Assembly (NCBI GenBank): GCA_041663645.1
Contig: JBAYMH010000001.1
Location: 108,783-172,782 of the forward strand
Reading direction: 5' to 3'
DNA from: Minisyncoccus sp023229485
GTDB lineage: Bacteria; Patescibacteriota; Minisyncoccia; Minisyncoccales; Minisyncoccaceae
DNA length: 64,000 nt
A model generated the notes under the pieces. It was not told where the DNA came from and ran no database searches. It saw nothing but the letters and a program-made list of their open reading frames with translations. Made by a program: the position numbers and the translations under genes. The first letter of the stretch is position 1, and each line of letters opens with the position of its first letter. Positions 6,469 to 15,058 of the stretch are shown here, piece after piece.

Positions 6469-9444
6469 ATGAGCAACGAAGAAAAGATATTAGAGTTTTG
6501 GGAAAAAGAAGATATTTTTCACAAATCAATAAAAAATAGAGCGGGTGCAAAGTATTATAGTTTTTATGACGGACCTCCTTTTGCAACTGGAAAACCCCAT
6601 TATGGGCATATTCTTGCGACAACTATTAAAGATAGTGTTTTACGTTTTTGGACAATGAAAGGCTATCAAATCCCTCGTCGTGTTGGTTGGGACTGTCATG
6701 GCTTGCCAGTAGAAAATCTAATTGAAAAAGAACTTGATCTCAAGGGCAAGAAACAGATTGAAGAATTAGGAATCGAAAAATTTAATAACGCTTGCCGAAG
6801 TTCAGTTTTTGCTTGCGTTTCTGACTTTCAAGAAACATTAAAGAGGGTTGGAAGATGGGCAGACTATTCCGAAAGTTATTCCACAATGGATAATAACTAT
6901 ATTGAATCGGTCTGGTGGGTACTGAAACAGCTTTGGAATAAGAATCTAGTGGAAAAGAATTATCGAGTTTCTCCATATTGCCCAAGATGTGCTACAACAA
7001 TTTCTAATTTTGAAGTTAATCAAGGCTACAAAGAAACTAGGGATAAATCTGTCTACGTAAAATTTAAAATCACCAATCAAGAAGAATTTAAAAATGCTTT
7101 CTTTTTGGTTTGGACGACCACTCCTTGGACATTGCCAGGGAATATTGCTCTCGCCATTAACGATAAGCTGGATTATTGTTTAGCCGAGAATAACGGCGAG
7201 AAATATATCTTAGCGAAAAACAGGCTCTCAGTTCTCGAAGGGGATTTCAATATTATCAAAGAAATGAAAGGAAAAGATTTAATAGGAGTTTCTTATGAGC
7301 CGATGTTTGACTATCTAGTCAAACAGGATATCAACGGTATTAAAAATTGCTTTAAAATTTTTACTGGAAATAGTTTTGTGACCGATGGAGATGGTTCGGG
7401 AATCGTCCATATTAATCCGATGCACGGAGAAGACGATTTTCAATTAGCAAAAGCGAACACTCTACCATTTTTTCACCTTATTGATGAAGAAGGCCGCTTC
7501 ACAAATGAAGCTAAAGATTTTGCAGCTTTATTTGTTAAAGATGCAGATCCAAAAATCATCAGCTATTTAAAGGAAATAGGAGTATTTTACAAAGAAGAAT
7601 TGATTATTCACGAATACCCTCATTGTTGGCGATGTGACTCGCCCTTGCTTTATTATGCTGTAGACAGTTGGTATGTATTAGTTACAAAAATAAAAGACAA
7701 ATTAGTTGCCAATAACCAACAGACTCGCTGGGTTCCAGAACACCTTAAAGATGGGCGTTTTGGTAAATGGTTGTTGGGAGCTAGAGATTGGGACTTTGCT
7801 CGTAGGAGATACTGGGGAGCACCAATTCCAATTTGGGAATGTAGTGAATGTAATGAAAAGTTATGTATTGGAAGCAAAGAAGAAATAAAAGAGCATCAAG
7901 TTTCTGGTGGAGAGTTAAATGACTTGCATCGTCCGTTTATTGATGAAGTAATCTTAAAGTGTCCAAAGTGTGGTAAAGAGATGAAAAGAGTAGAAGGCGT
8001 TTTTGATTGTTGGTTTGAATCAGGCTCTATGCCGTATGCTCAGTGGCACTATCCTTTTGAGAATAAGGAAATGGTTGAAAAGACTTTTCCAGCCGATTTT
8101 ATTGCGGAAGGCTTGGATCAAACAAGAGGATGGTTTTATACGCTTGATGTTCTCGCAACTGCCTTAACGCTAGACGATATCGGACTTGGCACAAATAAGC
8201 CTGCCTTCAAGAATGTCATTACCAATGGTTTAGTTTTAGATGACAAGGGGAGAAAACTAAGCAAAAAATTAAAGAACTATCCAGACTCAATAGAAGTCTT
8301 TAATAAGTATGGAGCCGATTCCTTGCGTTATTTTCTTTTAGCCTCTACTAATATCGGAGAAGAGTATCGCTTTTCAGAAGATAAGGTCAAAGAAGTCTGG
8401 CGAAATGTGATTTTGAGCTTGGAAAATTGCTTTAAGTTTTATGAAACATATATTCCAAAAGATAAAAAGATTATTCCTTCTTCAGCCTCGACAAACATTT
8501 TAGATAAATGGATAATAGGGAAAGTCGAAGCATTAAATTTTGGTGTTGATAAATTTATGCAAGAATATGATTTAACTCGGGCTGCGAGATTATTCGGCGG
8601 AGGACAAACCGAGGGCGGATTAGAAGCTCCAAAAGCCAGCGTCAACTGGGAAAACTATGCCATGGGAGCATTTATTGATGATTTATCTAATTGGTATATT
8701 AGGAGATCAAGAAAAAGATTTCAAAAACCAGAAAGCGAAAAGGAAAGAGACGAAGCAATGCAAACATTGCATTATGTTTTATTGAAATTAACTAAATTAA
8801 TTGCACCATTTACTCCTTTTATCGCCGAGGACTTATATCAAAAACTAAAATTAAAAGATGATCCAATCAGTGTTCACCTTTGTGATTTTCCTCTACCAGA
8901 CGAAAAAGTTTTAAGTTTTGATTTTTATAACATTTATCAGGACATGTTCTTTGTACGAGAGTTTGTAGCGTTAGCACTTTCAAAGAGATCAGAAATTGGG
9001 ATTAAGGTTCGTCAACCATTAGCTTCTGTTTCTGTTTCATCTCGTTTTGAAGAGGGCATATGTTTTAAAAATAATCAAAAAGATCTTTTTGAGATTATAA
9101 AAGAAGAGGTTAATGTCAGGAACGTATTAGTTAAGAAGGGAACGAATAACGATTCTATTATTTTTGATACAGTAATTACAGAAGATTTAAAAGAAGAAGG
9201 ATATTTAAGGGAAATTATCCGCCATATTCAGCAAGCAAGAAAAGAAATGCACTTAAAGCCAGAAAACACAATTGATATTTATTATACAAGTAAACTATTA
9301 TCTTCTTTCATTGAAAAAAATAAAGAATATTTAGCGAAAGAAGTTTTAGCAAGAGGTTTTATACTTTCAGATGATATTATTGACGCTAAGCAGATAAGTT
9401 TAGGAGAAAATAGCACTATTATTTTTAACATAAAGGTTGTATAA
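6469..9444 (+). CDS. ileS: Isoleucyl-tRNA synthetase
   Basis: IleRS charges tRNA-Ile. The 991-residue protein shows GPPFATGKPHYGH (HIGH motif, residues 44-47), the editing domain with TTTPWTLPGNIALA and GSGIVHINPMHGEDDF, the catalytic-site GLDQTRGWFYTL, the KMSKS loop as KLSKK near residue 596, and a C-terminal anticodon region. KLSKK instead of KMSKS is a mild departure. Features such as SYSTMDNNYIESVWW resemble the eukaryote-like (type 2) IleRS; this is inference. There is no C-terminal zinc finger visible. ATG 6469 has no SD and follows the phosphatase gene by 10 bp. All Trp codons read TGG. Confidence 0.96.
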   Translation: MSNEEKILEFWEKEDIFHKSIKNRAGAKYYSFYDGPPFATGKPHYGHILATTIKDSVLRFWTMKGYQIPRRVGWDCHGLPVENLIEKELDLKGKKQIEELGIEKFNNACRSSVFACVSDFQETLKRVGRWADYSESYSTMDNNYIESVWWVLKQLWNKNLVEKNYRVSPYCPRCATTISNFEVNQGYKETRDKSVYVKFKITNQEEFKNAFFLVWTTTPWTLPGNIALAINDKLDYCLAENNGEKYILAKNRLSVLEGDFNIIKEMKGKDLIGVSYEPMFDYLVKQDINGIKNCFKIFTGNSFVTDGDGSGIVHINPMHGEDDFQLAKANTLPFFHLIDEEGRFTNEAKDFAALFVKDADPKIISYLKEIGVFYKEELIIHEYPHCWRCDSPLLYYAVDSWYVLVTKIKDKLVANNQQTRWVPEHLKDGRFGKWLLGARDWDFARRRYWGAPIPIWECSECNEKLCIGSKEEIKEHQVSGGELNDLHRPFIDEVILKCPKCGKEMKRVEGVFDCWFESGSMPYAQWHYPFENKEMVEKTFPADFIAEGLDQTRGWFYTLDVLATALTLDDIGLGTNKPAFKNVITNGLVLDDKGRKLSKKLKNYPDSIEVFNKYGADSLRYFLLASTNIGEEYRFSEDKVKEVWRNVILSLENCFKFYETYIPKDKKIIPSSASTNILDKWIIGKVEALNFGVDKFMQEYDLTRAARLFGGGQTEGGLEAPKASVNWENYAMGAFIDDLSNWYIRRSRKRFQKPESEKERDEAMQTLHYVLLKLTKLIAPFTPFIAEDLYQKLKLKDDPISVHLCDFPLPDEKVLSFDFYNIYQDMFFVREFVALALSKRSEIGIKVRQPLASVSVSSRFEEGICFKNNQKDLFEIIKEEVNVRNVLVKKGTNNDSIIFDTVITEDLKEEGYLREIIRHIQQARKEMHLKPENTIDIYYTSKLLSSFIEKNKEYLAKEVLARGFILSDDIIDAKQISLGENSTIIFNIKVV

Positions 9445-9473
9445 TAAACTAATTAGTCTTACGATTTTTTAAA

Positions 9474-9839
9474 ATGGAACAACTTCTTCCAATAGAAAAA
9501 CCGGGTAAAAGTGGTAGTATAGGAGCTCATCGAACAGAGGGTGGAGCTTTTGAGCATAAAGAAAGTAAAAAAACCAACAAAGAAGATAAAAAAGAAAGAA
9601 AATTTGGTTGGTCTCTCGGAGTTTCGGAAAAACCAGTAGTCAAAAATGAGGGCGAAGACAGAAGTAAATATTTAGGATCACTATCAAAAATTAAGGATAA
9701 GGCAAGCGGTATTAATACTAAGTATCGAGATAGTGTCGTTAAGCCATGGGATTTTAATGCAGTTAGAAGCGACCCATCTCAGAGTCAATACGGAAATGCA
9801 CTCGCCAATTTAAAAAATAATGTTAAGGAGAAAGGATAA
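9474..9839 (+). CDS. Hypothetical disordered protein
   Basis: This 121-residue protein is low in hydrophobic residues and rich in Lys, Glu, Ser and Gly (ESKKTNKEDKKERKFG), so it is probably disordered. It has no membrane segment or known motif. It lies between ileS and a membrane-anchored surface protein with 8 bp to the latter, suggesting co-expression with the downstream pair. In Patescibacteria similar Lys/Glu-rich proteins often precede pilus-like genes; the link is speculative here. Codon use matches the neighbours and the frame is clean, so it is likely real. Confidence 0.6.
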   Translation: MEQLLPIEKPGKSGSIGAHRTEGGAFEHKESKKTNKEDKKERKFGWSLGVSEKPVVKNEGEDRSKYLGSLSKIKDKASGINTKYRDSVVKPWDFNAVRSDPSQSQYGNALANLKNNVKEKG

Positions 9840-9847
9840 AAACTATT

Positions 9848-11467
9848 ATGAATAAAAAATTAATATTTATTATTAGCTCAATAATCTTAGTCTTAGTATT
9901 ATTTTTCTTCTGGCAAAAAATGGCTTTTGATAGAGGGATTTTAAAACTAGAAATAATGGGACCAGATAAAATTGCTGTAGGGGAAGAGTTTGAATACATA
10001 GTTAAGTACAAAAACAATGGATCAATTAATTTAGAGAACCCAGAAATGGTTTTTAGTTATCCCGATGGAGCAATTTCTGAAGATAATGTAAAAGTTAAAA
10101 AAGTTACTGCCGACGAATTGGGTGGAACTATATATCCAGGACAAGAGAGAACAATGAGGTTTATTGCAAGGCTTTTAGGTAAAGAAGGTGAATTAAAAAA
10201 AGCCGAAGTTAAGGTTAGTTTCCAACCGCAAGATTTGAAAATCAGGAATGAAACAACTAGTTCATTTTCAACTGTCTTAGGTAAATTAGCTCTTGATTTG
10301 AGTTTGGATATTCCTCAAAAATCAGGTGCAGGTAGGCCGATAACAGTTAAAATTTTTTATTCTTCAAAAGTTCCATATCCATTAAAAGACCTATCTCTTT
10401 CAATTGAATATCCATCAGATTTTCAATTTGTTTCGGCTACGCCAAAATTAATGGACAATAAACAATACGACGAACCAATTTTAAACGAATCGGACAGCAA
10501 GAAAATAGAAGTATCAGGTATTTTAAATGGAAATCCACAAGATCAAAAGATATTTAAAGCAAAAATTGGCGTTTGGCAAGATGGTAATTTTATTGTACTT
10601 AAAGAAGCAAATCGAGGCGTTGCTATTATTGCTCCCTCGGTACAGTTTACTGAAAAGATTAATAACCAAGAGGGGTATGTAGTTAATATTGGAGATAGGC
10701 TTCATTACGAAATATCATTTCGAAATGTTGGCGAAGAGGAAATGAAAGATTTAGCACTTATAGTAAAACTCGAAGGCAGTGGACTTGATTACAATTCTAT
10801 TCAAGCTCCAGATGGGGTTTACCAAAAAGGAGACAACTCTCTCATATGGGATGGTAATCAAATTTCTGAGCTTCAAGATTTTTCTATAAATACCGAGGGT
10901 AAGGTAGAGTTCTGGATTTCTACAAATAAAAAATGGACGATGAAAAGCCAAGGAGACAAAAATCCGTTTATTAAAACAAAAATAACACTAGGCCAAATTA
11001 AGCAGGAATTTTTAAATAAAATAAATTCTTCGTTAATTGCGGTTCAAAGCATTAGAACTGATAGTAAAATTTTTAATGATTCGGGGCCAATGCCAGTTAA
11101 AGCTGGCGAAAAGACGATATTTACAGTTGAGTGGGTAGCAAAAAATCATTATAACGATATGACTAATGCTAAAATGACCACAGTTCTTCCAAGCGGAGTA
11201 AGATTCATTGATGGACAAACAAAAGTTCCCGATGGAACAAAAATTTTTTATGATGAAGGGACTAGACAATTAACATGGGAAATAGGTTCACTTGAAGCTG
11301 GTACTGGAGTTCTTGATGGAGGGAAAAATTGTGCCTTTCAATTATCAATTAATCCAGACACAATAGATGCAGACGTATTATTAATTGGATCATCACAATT
11401 ATCAGGGATAGATCTTTGGACGAATAGTAATTTAACTACTAATACGGATCCAAATTATAGTAAATAA
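9848..11467 (+). CDS. Membrane-anchored surface protein with repeated beta domains
   Basis: The 539-residue product starts with a single hydrophobic anchor (residues 5-23, IFIISSIILVLVLFFFW) and then carries several consecutive immunoglobulin-like (DUF11/CARDB-like) beta domains, recognisable from phrases such as GEEFEYIVKYKNNGSINLENP (near 46), GRPITVKIFYSSKVPYPLKDL, GDRLHYEISFRNVGEEEM and GEKTIFTVEWVAKNHYN. These describe extracellular stalk-like proteins. It overlaps no gene, follows the disordered protein by 8 bp, and is followed 5 bp later by a pilin-size membrane protein, so the three may form a surface module. The exact function is unknown. Confidence 0.7.
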   Translation: MNKKLIFIISSIILVLVLFFFWQKMAFDRGILKLEIMGPDKIAVGEEFEYIVKYKNNGSINLENPEMVFSYPDGAISEDNVKVKKVTADELGGTIYPGQERTMRFIARLLGKEGELKKAEVKVSFQPQDLKIRNETTSSFSTVLGKLALDLSLDIPQKSGAGRPITVKIFYSSKVPYPLKDLSLSIEYPSDFQFVSATPKLMDNKQYDEPILNESDSKKIEVSGILNGNPQDQKIFKAKIGVWQDGNFIVLKEANRGVAIIAPSVQFTEKINNQEGYVVNIGDRLHYEISFRNVGEEEMKDLALIVKLEGSGLDYNSIQAPDGVYQKGDNSLIWDGNQISELQDFSINTEGKVEFWISTNKKWTMKSQGDKNPFIKTKITLGQIKQEFLNKINSSLIAVQSIRTDSKIFNDSGPMPVKAGEKTIFTVEWVAKNHYNDMTNAKMTTVLPSGVRFIDGQTKVPDGTKIFYDEGTRQLTWEIGSLEAGTGVLDGGKNCAFQLSINPDTIDADVLLIGSSQLSGIDLWTNSNLTTNTDPNYSK

Positions 11468-11472
11468 AGCTT

Positions 11473-11868
11473 ATGCAAGAGATATTCAGCCCTACAAGAC
11501 TTATTATTTTTGGCCTTATATTTTTATTCTTTTTTTCGATTCCCGTTTTTACGATTATGCAGATTCAAAAAACTGATAATGAAAAAAAAATAAAATACGA
11601 TTTGAGACAATTGGAATCATGGGCACAAGTTTATAAGATGAAAAATAGCGATTTTAAAGGTTTTGATGAGGATATGGAAATCAAGATGATAAAAATAGAC
11701 CTCGTTGCAGCCACAGGAAATCCAGTTGAAATTAATTTTGATGACAATTATGAAATATATTGTATTAAAGCAATAAAAGATAAAAAAACATATTGCATTG
11801 ATGATACGGGAGATTTAGTAGAAGATGGTACTGGCTGTAAACCAGGCACTGGGACTTGTAAGCAATAA
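11473..11868 (+). CDS. Pseudopilin-like small membrane protein
   Basis: This 131-residue protein has an N-terminal hydrophobic helix (about residues 9-29) followed by an amphipathic stretch (DNEKKIKYDLRQLESWAQVYKMKNSDFKGF) that resembles the helix-then-beta layout of pseudopilins, where a YYxxNxxYxGF-like pattern follows the helix. It lacks a clear prepilin peptidase site (no G/A-FTLIE), so it may be a pilin-like membrane protein that is not processed. Four Cys in the C-terminal third (YCIKA, YCIDD, GCKPGTGTCK) could form disulfides outside the cell. It follows the beta-domain surface protein by 5 bp. Confidence 0.5.
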   Translation: MQEIFSPTRLIIFGLIFLFFFSIPVFTIMQIQKTDNEKKIKYDLRQLESWAQVYKMKNSDFKGFDEDMEIKMIKIDLVAATGNPVEINFDDNYEIYCIKAIKDKKTYCIDDTGDLVEDGTGCKPGTGTCKQ

Positions 11869-11891
11869 AATATTGACAACCAAGGCATAAA

Positions 11892-12173
11892 ATGTTATCG
11901 ATTGCTTGTATGAGCTCAATGTTTGTTGAGGGTACGGATAATGAAGGACAGAAGATTTTTTTCTTCATTGAAGATGGAAAGAAAAGAAAAAAGATACATT
12001 CTGTTCAGTTGACAGAGGTATCGGATGGGGCTATGGACATTTGTCTAATCCCAAAACTAGGTCAATTATCTGAGGAAGAAAAATTTCCAAGGGTAATCAT
12101 CGAAAATGAAATAATGATAATAGACTTGAACAATTTTGTTCCATATTATCCGACACCACTTTCGGTGAAGTAA
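11892..12173 (+). CDS. Hypothetical protein (93 aa)
   Basis: This protein is not recognised. It is a mixed hydrophobic and charged sequence with no membrane segment; a central basic patch (GKKRKKIH) is flanked by beta-like segments. ATG 11892 is preceded by TTGACA (11874-11879) but no clear -10. The stop is followed within 5 bp by a strong hairpin shared with the convergent cysS. The frame is clean but short, so confidence is moderate. Confidence 0.5.
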   Translation: MLSIACMSSMFVEGTDNEGQKIFFFIEDGKKRKKIHSVQLTEVSDGAMDICLIPKLGQLSEEEKFPRVIIENEIMIIDLNNFVPYYPTPLSVK

Positions 12174-12177
12174 GAAA

Positions 12178-12203
12178 GACGCAATTAAGCGTCCCTTTTT
12201 TTT
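12178..12203 (+). terminator. Terminator between convergent genes
   Basis: GACGC-AATTAA-GCGTC is followed by CC and a run of nine T on the plus strand, ending the 11892 gene. The same hairpin overlaps the cysS stop codon on the minus strand and, with the A/T flank, may help end cysS. Confidence 0.75.
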
Positions 12204-13663
12204 ATCTGTCTTATAAAAGTCTGATTATCGTTATCTTCGATAGACCATCCATTATTTAATATTTTGTCCCGCAACTCATCAGCGATTTGCCAGTTTTTTT
12301 CATTTCGTGCTTTCACTCTTTCTTCGATTAATTTTAGGACCTCACTAGGAATAGAGCTTAATTCAGCACTCCATATCGGCAAGCCGATATCATCAATTGA
12401 TTTTAGGATAAACTGCTTATTCACAAAAGATTTTTTATTAATCGACACGTCTTTTATTCGCAATCCAAAAACAGTATCAAACTCATGTAGTAAGGAATAC
12501 TTTTCAAAATCAGTTAAGTTTTTATCTTTTATCATTTCCCAGCATAGTGCTAGAGCACTTGGAATATTCAAATCATCATTTACAAAATCCAAGAATTTAT
12601 TTTTATATTCATCAAAAATATTACTAAGCTCAGTTTTTGCACTTTCTTTAAGGTCACTTGCTTTTTCGTAAAGTTTTTCTAATGTATTTTGTGAGAACTC
12701 TATGCTTTCGTCACTAAAATTCATCTTTTGCCTATAATGAGTATTAAGACATTGATAGCGATAAGCGAGAGGGCTAATTCCTTTATTTTTCAAATCAGTG
12801 ATAGTAGTAATGTTACCTAAGGATTTACTCATTTTTCCATCTTTAACGTTTAGGAATTCTCCATGCATCCAATAGTTTGACATTATAGTGGCATAAGCTG
12901 CGTCAGCTTGAGCTATTTCATTAGTATGATGTATTGAGACGTGATCAATTCCACCACAATGAATGTCAAAAGGTATTCCAAGATTTTCGATACTCATAAC
13001 CACACATTCTGTGTGCCATCCTGGGAAGCCGATTCCCCAAGGCGATACCCATTCCATTTGTCTTTTTTCATTCTTTGGACTGAATTTCCATAAAGCAAAA
13101 TCAGTTGGATTCTTTTTTTCTTTTACTTCTTCAATCCTTCCTCGGAGTTCAGTCTTTTCTTTTTCGCCCCATAATTTTCCATACTTTTTTAATTTTGAAG
13201 TATCAAAATAGATTCCATCAGTAATGATATAAGTATATCCTTTTTGCTCTAATATTTTTATCAGTTCTATCTGTTCTTTTATTGTATCGGTAGCTTTTAC
13301 CAGAATAGTAGAGTCCTCAATATTTAATAGTTTCAAATCCTTTAAGAACTGAGAAGTATAAAATTCAGCAATTTCCCAGACGCTTTTTTGCTCTTGCCTC
13401 GCTCCTTTCTCAAGCTTATCCTCGCCCGAATCTGAATCGGAAGTCAGGTGTCCAACATCAGTAATATTCATCACATGCTTTACCTCGTAGCCATTTAATT
13501 TAAGAACTCTTTTAAGTAAGTCTTCAAAAATATATGTTCGGAGGTTTCCAACATGAGCAAACCAATAAACGGTCGGGCCACAAGTATATAATCCAACTTC
13601 ATTTGGTTTAATAGATTCAAACTTTTCTTTTTGTTTTGTAAGGGTATTATAAAATTGAATCAT
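12185..13663 (-). CDS. cysS: Cysteinyl-tRNA synthetase
   Basis: CysRS charges tRNA-Cys. The 492-residue product has LYTCGPTVYWFAHVGN (zinc Cys plus HIGH-like HVGN near residues 27-40), FPGWHTECVVMS and the His-rich GGIDHVSIHHTNEIAQ that complete the zinc site, and DGKMSKSLGN as the KMSKS loop. The C-terminal domain binds the anticodon. The length is normal. It lies downstream of cysK on the same strand with a 275-bp structured spacer, behind a Cys-rich leader peptide ORF, so both Cys genes may respond to charged tRNA-Cys. The start is ATG 13663. Confidence 0.95.
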   Translation of the reverse strand: MIQFYNTLTKQKEKFESIKPNEVGLYTCGPTVYWFAHVGNLRTYIFEDLLKRVLKLNGYEVKHVMNITDVGHLTSDSDSGEDKLEKGARQEQKSVWEIAEFYTSQFLKDLKLLNIEDSTILVKATDTIKEQIELIKILEQKGYTYIITDGIYFDTSKLKKYGKLWGEKEKTELRGRIEEVKEKKNPTDFALWKFSPKNEKRQMEWVSPWGIGFPGWHTECVVMSIENLGIPFDIHCGGIDHVSIHHTNEIAQADAAYATIMSNYWMHGEFLNVKDGKMSKSLGNITTITDLKNKGISPLAYRYQCLNTHYRQKMNFSDESIEFSQNTLEKLYEKASDLKESAKTELSNIFDEYKNKFLDFVNDDLNIPSALALCWEMIKDKNLTDFEKYSLLHEFDTVFGLRIKDVSINKKSFVNKQFILKSIDDIGLPIWSAELSSIPSEVLKLIEERVKARNEKNWQIADELRDKILNNGWSIEDNDNQTFIRQIKKRDA

Positions 13664-13790
13664 ACATTTAAGTAATTATTTATTTCCACTATATTTTTTC
13701 CTCAAAAATTACATTTTAAAGATTACGAAGTAATCACCATATTTGTTCCTTCTCACTCCCTTTCCCTTGGCACGCTAAAATTTCATAAAC

Positions 13791-13904
13791 GCAATTCGTT
13801 TTAATATTTCTTTTTCTTCGCCTCTTGCTTTGACTGAAAGCAAGCAGTTAAATTCTTAGCAAAGAATTTATGTCGGAGAAAAAGAAATATTAAAAAAAGA
13901 ATTG
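13791..13904 (-). other. Multi-branched inverted-repeat element between cysK and cysS
   Basis: Outer arms at 13791-13816 and 13877-13904 match over about 26 bp (GCAATTC, then a TTTTAATATTTCTTTTTCT-like stretch, with only a 2-nt difference). Inside are two perfect 8-bp hairpins: CTTGCTTT-GACTG-AAAGCAAG (13824-13844) and AAATTCTT-AGCA-AAGAATTT (13850-13869). Together they would fold into a branched structure on either strand. It lies in the cysK-cysS spacer. Whether it acts as RNA or is a mobile-element remnant is unknown. The AGCA tetraloop recurs in the tRNA-associated repeats elsewhere in the window. Confidence 0.55.
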
Positions 13905-13938
13905 CAAACCTCTTTAAATTTTATGCGATCCTTTTCTT

Positions 13939-14790
13939 CTATATATATCTTTCTCCTCGGTCAGGGAATACTGTAACAATTACTTTTCCAGGATTTTTCT
14001 TTGCGACATCTAGAGCAGAGTACATTGAAGCTCCAGAGCTTGGCCCTACAAGAATACCCTTGCTGCTAGCCAAATAATCCCGTCCTACAAGCGACTGCTC
14101 TTCAGTTAGTTCATACATCTCATCTATTAGCTTTTCGTCCATTACGGGAGGAATGTAGCCCTCTTTAATAGACTTGATTCCTTCTATTATTTCGTGTCCT
14201 ACTTGCGGTATTACTCCAACAATTTTTATATTAGGATATTTTTCCTTTAATCTTTGTGCAATTCCGGTTATTGTGCCACCAGTACCTATTCCTGCGACAA
14301 AAAAATCAATTGGTTCTTCCATTTGCTCAATTATTTCTTTTGCAGTTCCTTCATAATGAGCAATAACATTATTTTCATTCTCGTATTGGTTTAAATATAC
14401 AAGTTTTTCGCCATTGGCAATCTTTTCTTTTATTTCAGGAATAATATCTTGCCTTAATCGATCGTCAAAAATTACTTCTCCTCCAAATTTTTCAATTATT
14501 TTTACTTTTCCAGCAGCTGTATTTGACGTTGTTATTACTTTTAGGTTATATCCTTTGGCAGCAGCAATCATTGCCATTGCAATTCCAGTATTTCCACTAG
14601 TCACTTCAATTAAAGTATCTCCTTTTTTTAGAGTACCTTGCTTTTCTGCCGCTTCAATCATTGCGAGAGCAGTCCTATCTTTTATTGATCCTCCTGGGTT
14701 AATTCCTTCTAATTTCGCAAATATTTTAGAAGGGAATTCTTCAATTTGTATTAATGGTGTAGCTCCAATTAGTTCTATAAAAGTTTTCAT
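13939..14790 (-). CDS. cysK: Cysteine synthase family PLP enzyme
   Basis: This 283-residue fold-type II PLP enzyme makes Cys from O-acetylserine (or a related activated Ser) and sulfide in the best-known members. It shows NPGGSIKDR with the PLP-binding Lys37, TSGNTGIAMA (substrate loop), GTGGTITG (phosphate-binding loop) and GPSSGAS near the C terminus. It is shorter than typical CysK (about 310) but complete at both ends; CysM or another beta-replacement enzyme is possible. It lies upstream of cysS and downstream of a leader ORF with three consecutive Cys codons, which supports a role in Cys supply. Confidence 0.85.
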   Translation of the reverse strand: MKTFIELIGATPLIQIEEFPSKIFAKLEGINPGGSIKDRTALAMIEAAEKQGTLKKGDTLIEVTSGNTGIAMAMIAAAKGYNLKVITTSNTAAGKVKIIEKFGGEVIFDDRLRQDIIPEIKEKIANGEKLVYLNQYENENNVIAHYEGTAKEIIEQMEEPIDFFVAGIGTGGTITGIAQRLKEKYPNIKIVGVIPQVGHEIIEGIKSIKEGYIPPVMDEKLIDEMYELTEEQSLVGRDYLASSKGILVGPSSGASMYSALDVAKKNPGKVIVTVFPDRGERYI

Positions 14791-14840
14791 AATTTTATTA
14801 ACAAATGTTATTTATATTATTGTAGTATATTTTAGTTAAA

Positions 14841-14864
14841 TAAAAAATCCCTATTAGGGAATTT
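14841..14864 (-). terminator. Candidate attenuator before cysK
   Basis: On the minus strand AAATTCCC-TAATA-GGGATTT (one bulged T) is followed by a T run (TTTTTTATTT). It sits between the Cys-rich leader ORF and the cysK start, where a transcription attenuator would be expected. The stem is short. Confidence 0.45.
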
Positions 14865-14894
14865 AGCTTATTGAATTTAAAAAATAATCAAAAA

Positions 14895-14954
14895 CTAACC
14901 CCCTTGTAAGGATTTCGCACTACAACAACATGATGTAATAATTGCTTTTTCCAT
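14895..14954 (-). CDS. Cys-Cys-Cys leader peptide (19 aa)
   Basis: The ORF from ATG 14954 to TAG 14895 encodes MEKAIITSCCCSAKSLQGG. Three consecutive Cys codons (TGT TGT TGT) lie mid-peptide. AGGA lies 9 nt before the ATG, and a consensus promoter (TTGACA, 17 nt, TAATAT) is just upstream, so translation would begin within about 7 nt of the predicted transcript start. A hairpin with a T run separates it from cysK, and cysS follows. The layout matches amino-acid-responsive attenuation: slow decoding at the Cys codons when Cys-tRNA is low. The peptide itself probably has no other role. Confidence 0.6.
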   Translation of the reverse strand: MEKAIITSCCCSAKSLQGG

Positions 14955-14967
14955 GATTATTATCCTA

Positions 14968-14996
14968 ATATTATCTTTTTGTCGCCTCAGTGTCAA
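14968..14996 (-). promoter_or_regulatory. Promoter of the cys leader-cysK unit
   Basis: On the minus strand TTGACA (14996-14991), a 17-nt spacer and TAATAT (14973-14968) give a near-consensus promoter reading toward the leader peptide and cysK. Confidence 0.7.
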
Positions 14997-15021
14997 GAAA
15001 CCTTTTAAATTTTTAGTCAAG

Positions 15022-15050
15022 TTGATTTTTATTCTTAAAAATAATAGAAT
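15022..15050 (+). promoter_or_regulatory. Promoter of dnaX (leaderless)
   Basis: TTGATT (15022-15027), a 17-nt spacer and TAGAAT (15045-15050) end 8 nt before the dnaX ATG, predicting a transcript that begins at or next to the start codon. It is divergent from the cys leader promoter. Confidence 0.55.
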
Positions 15051-15058
15051 ATCAGTAT

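Noticed and set aside
12264..12671. 135-codon plus-strand frame opposite cysS
   Set aside because: It is a shadow of cysS with low-complexity Ser/Phe content; cysS is certain.
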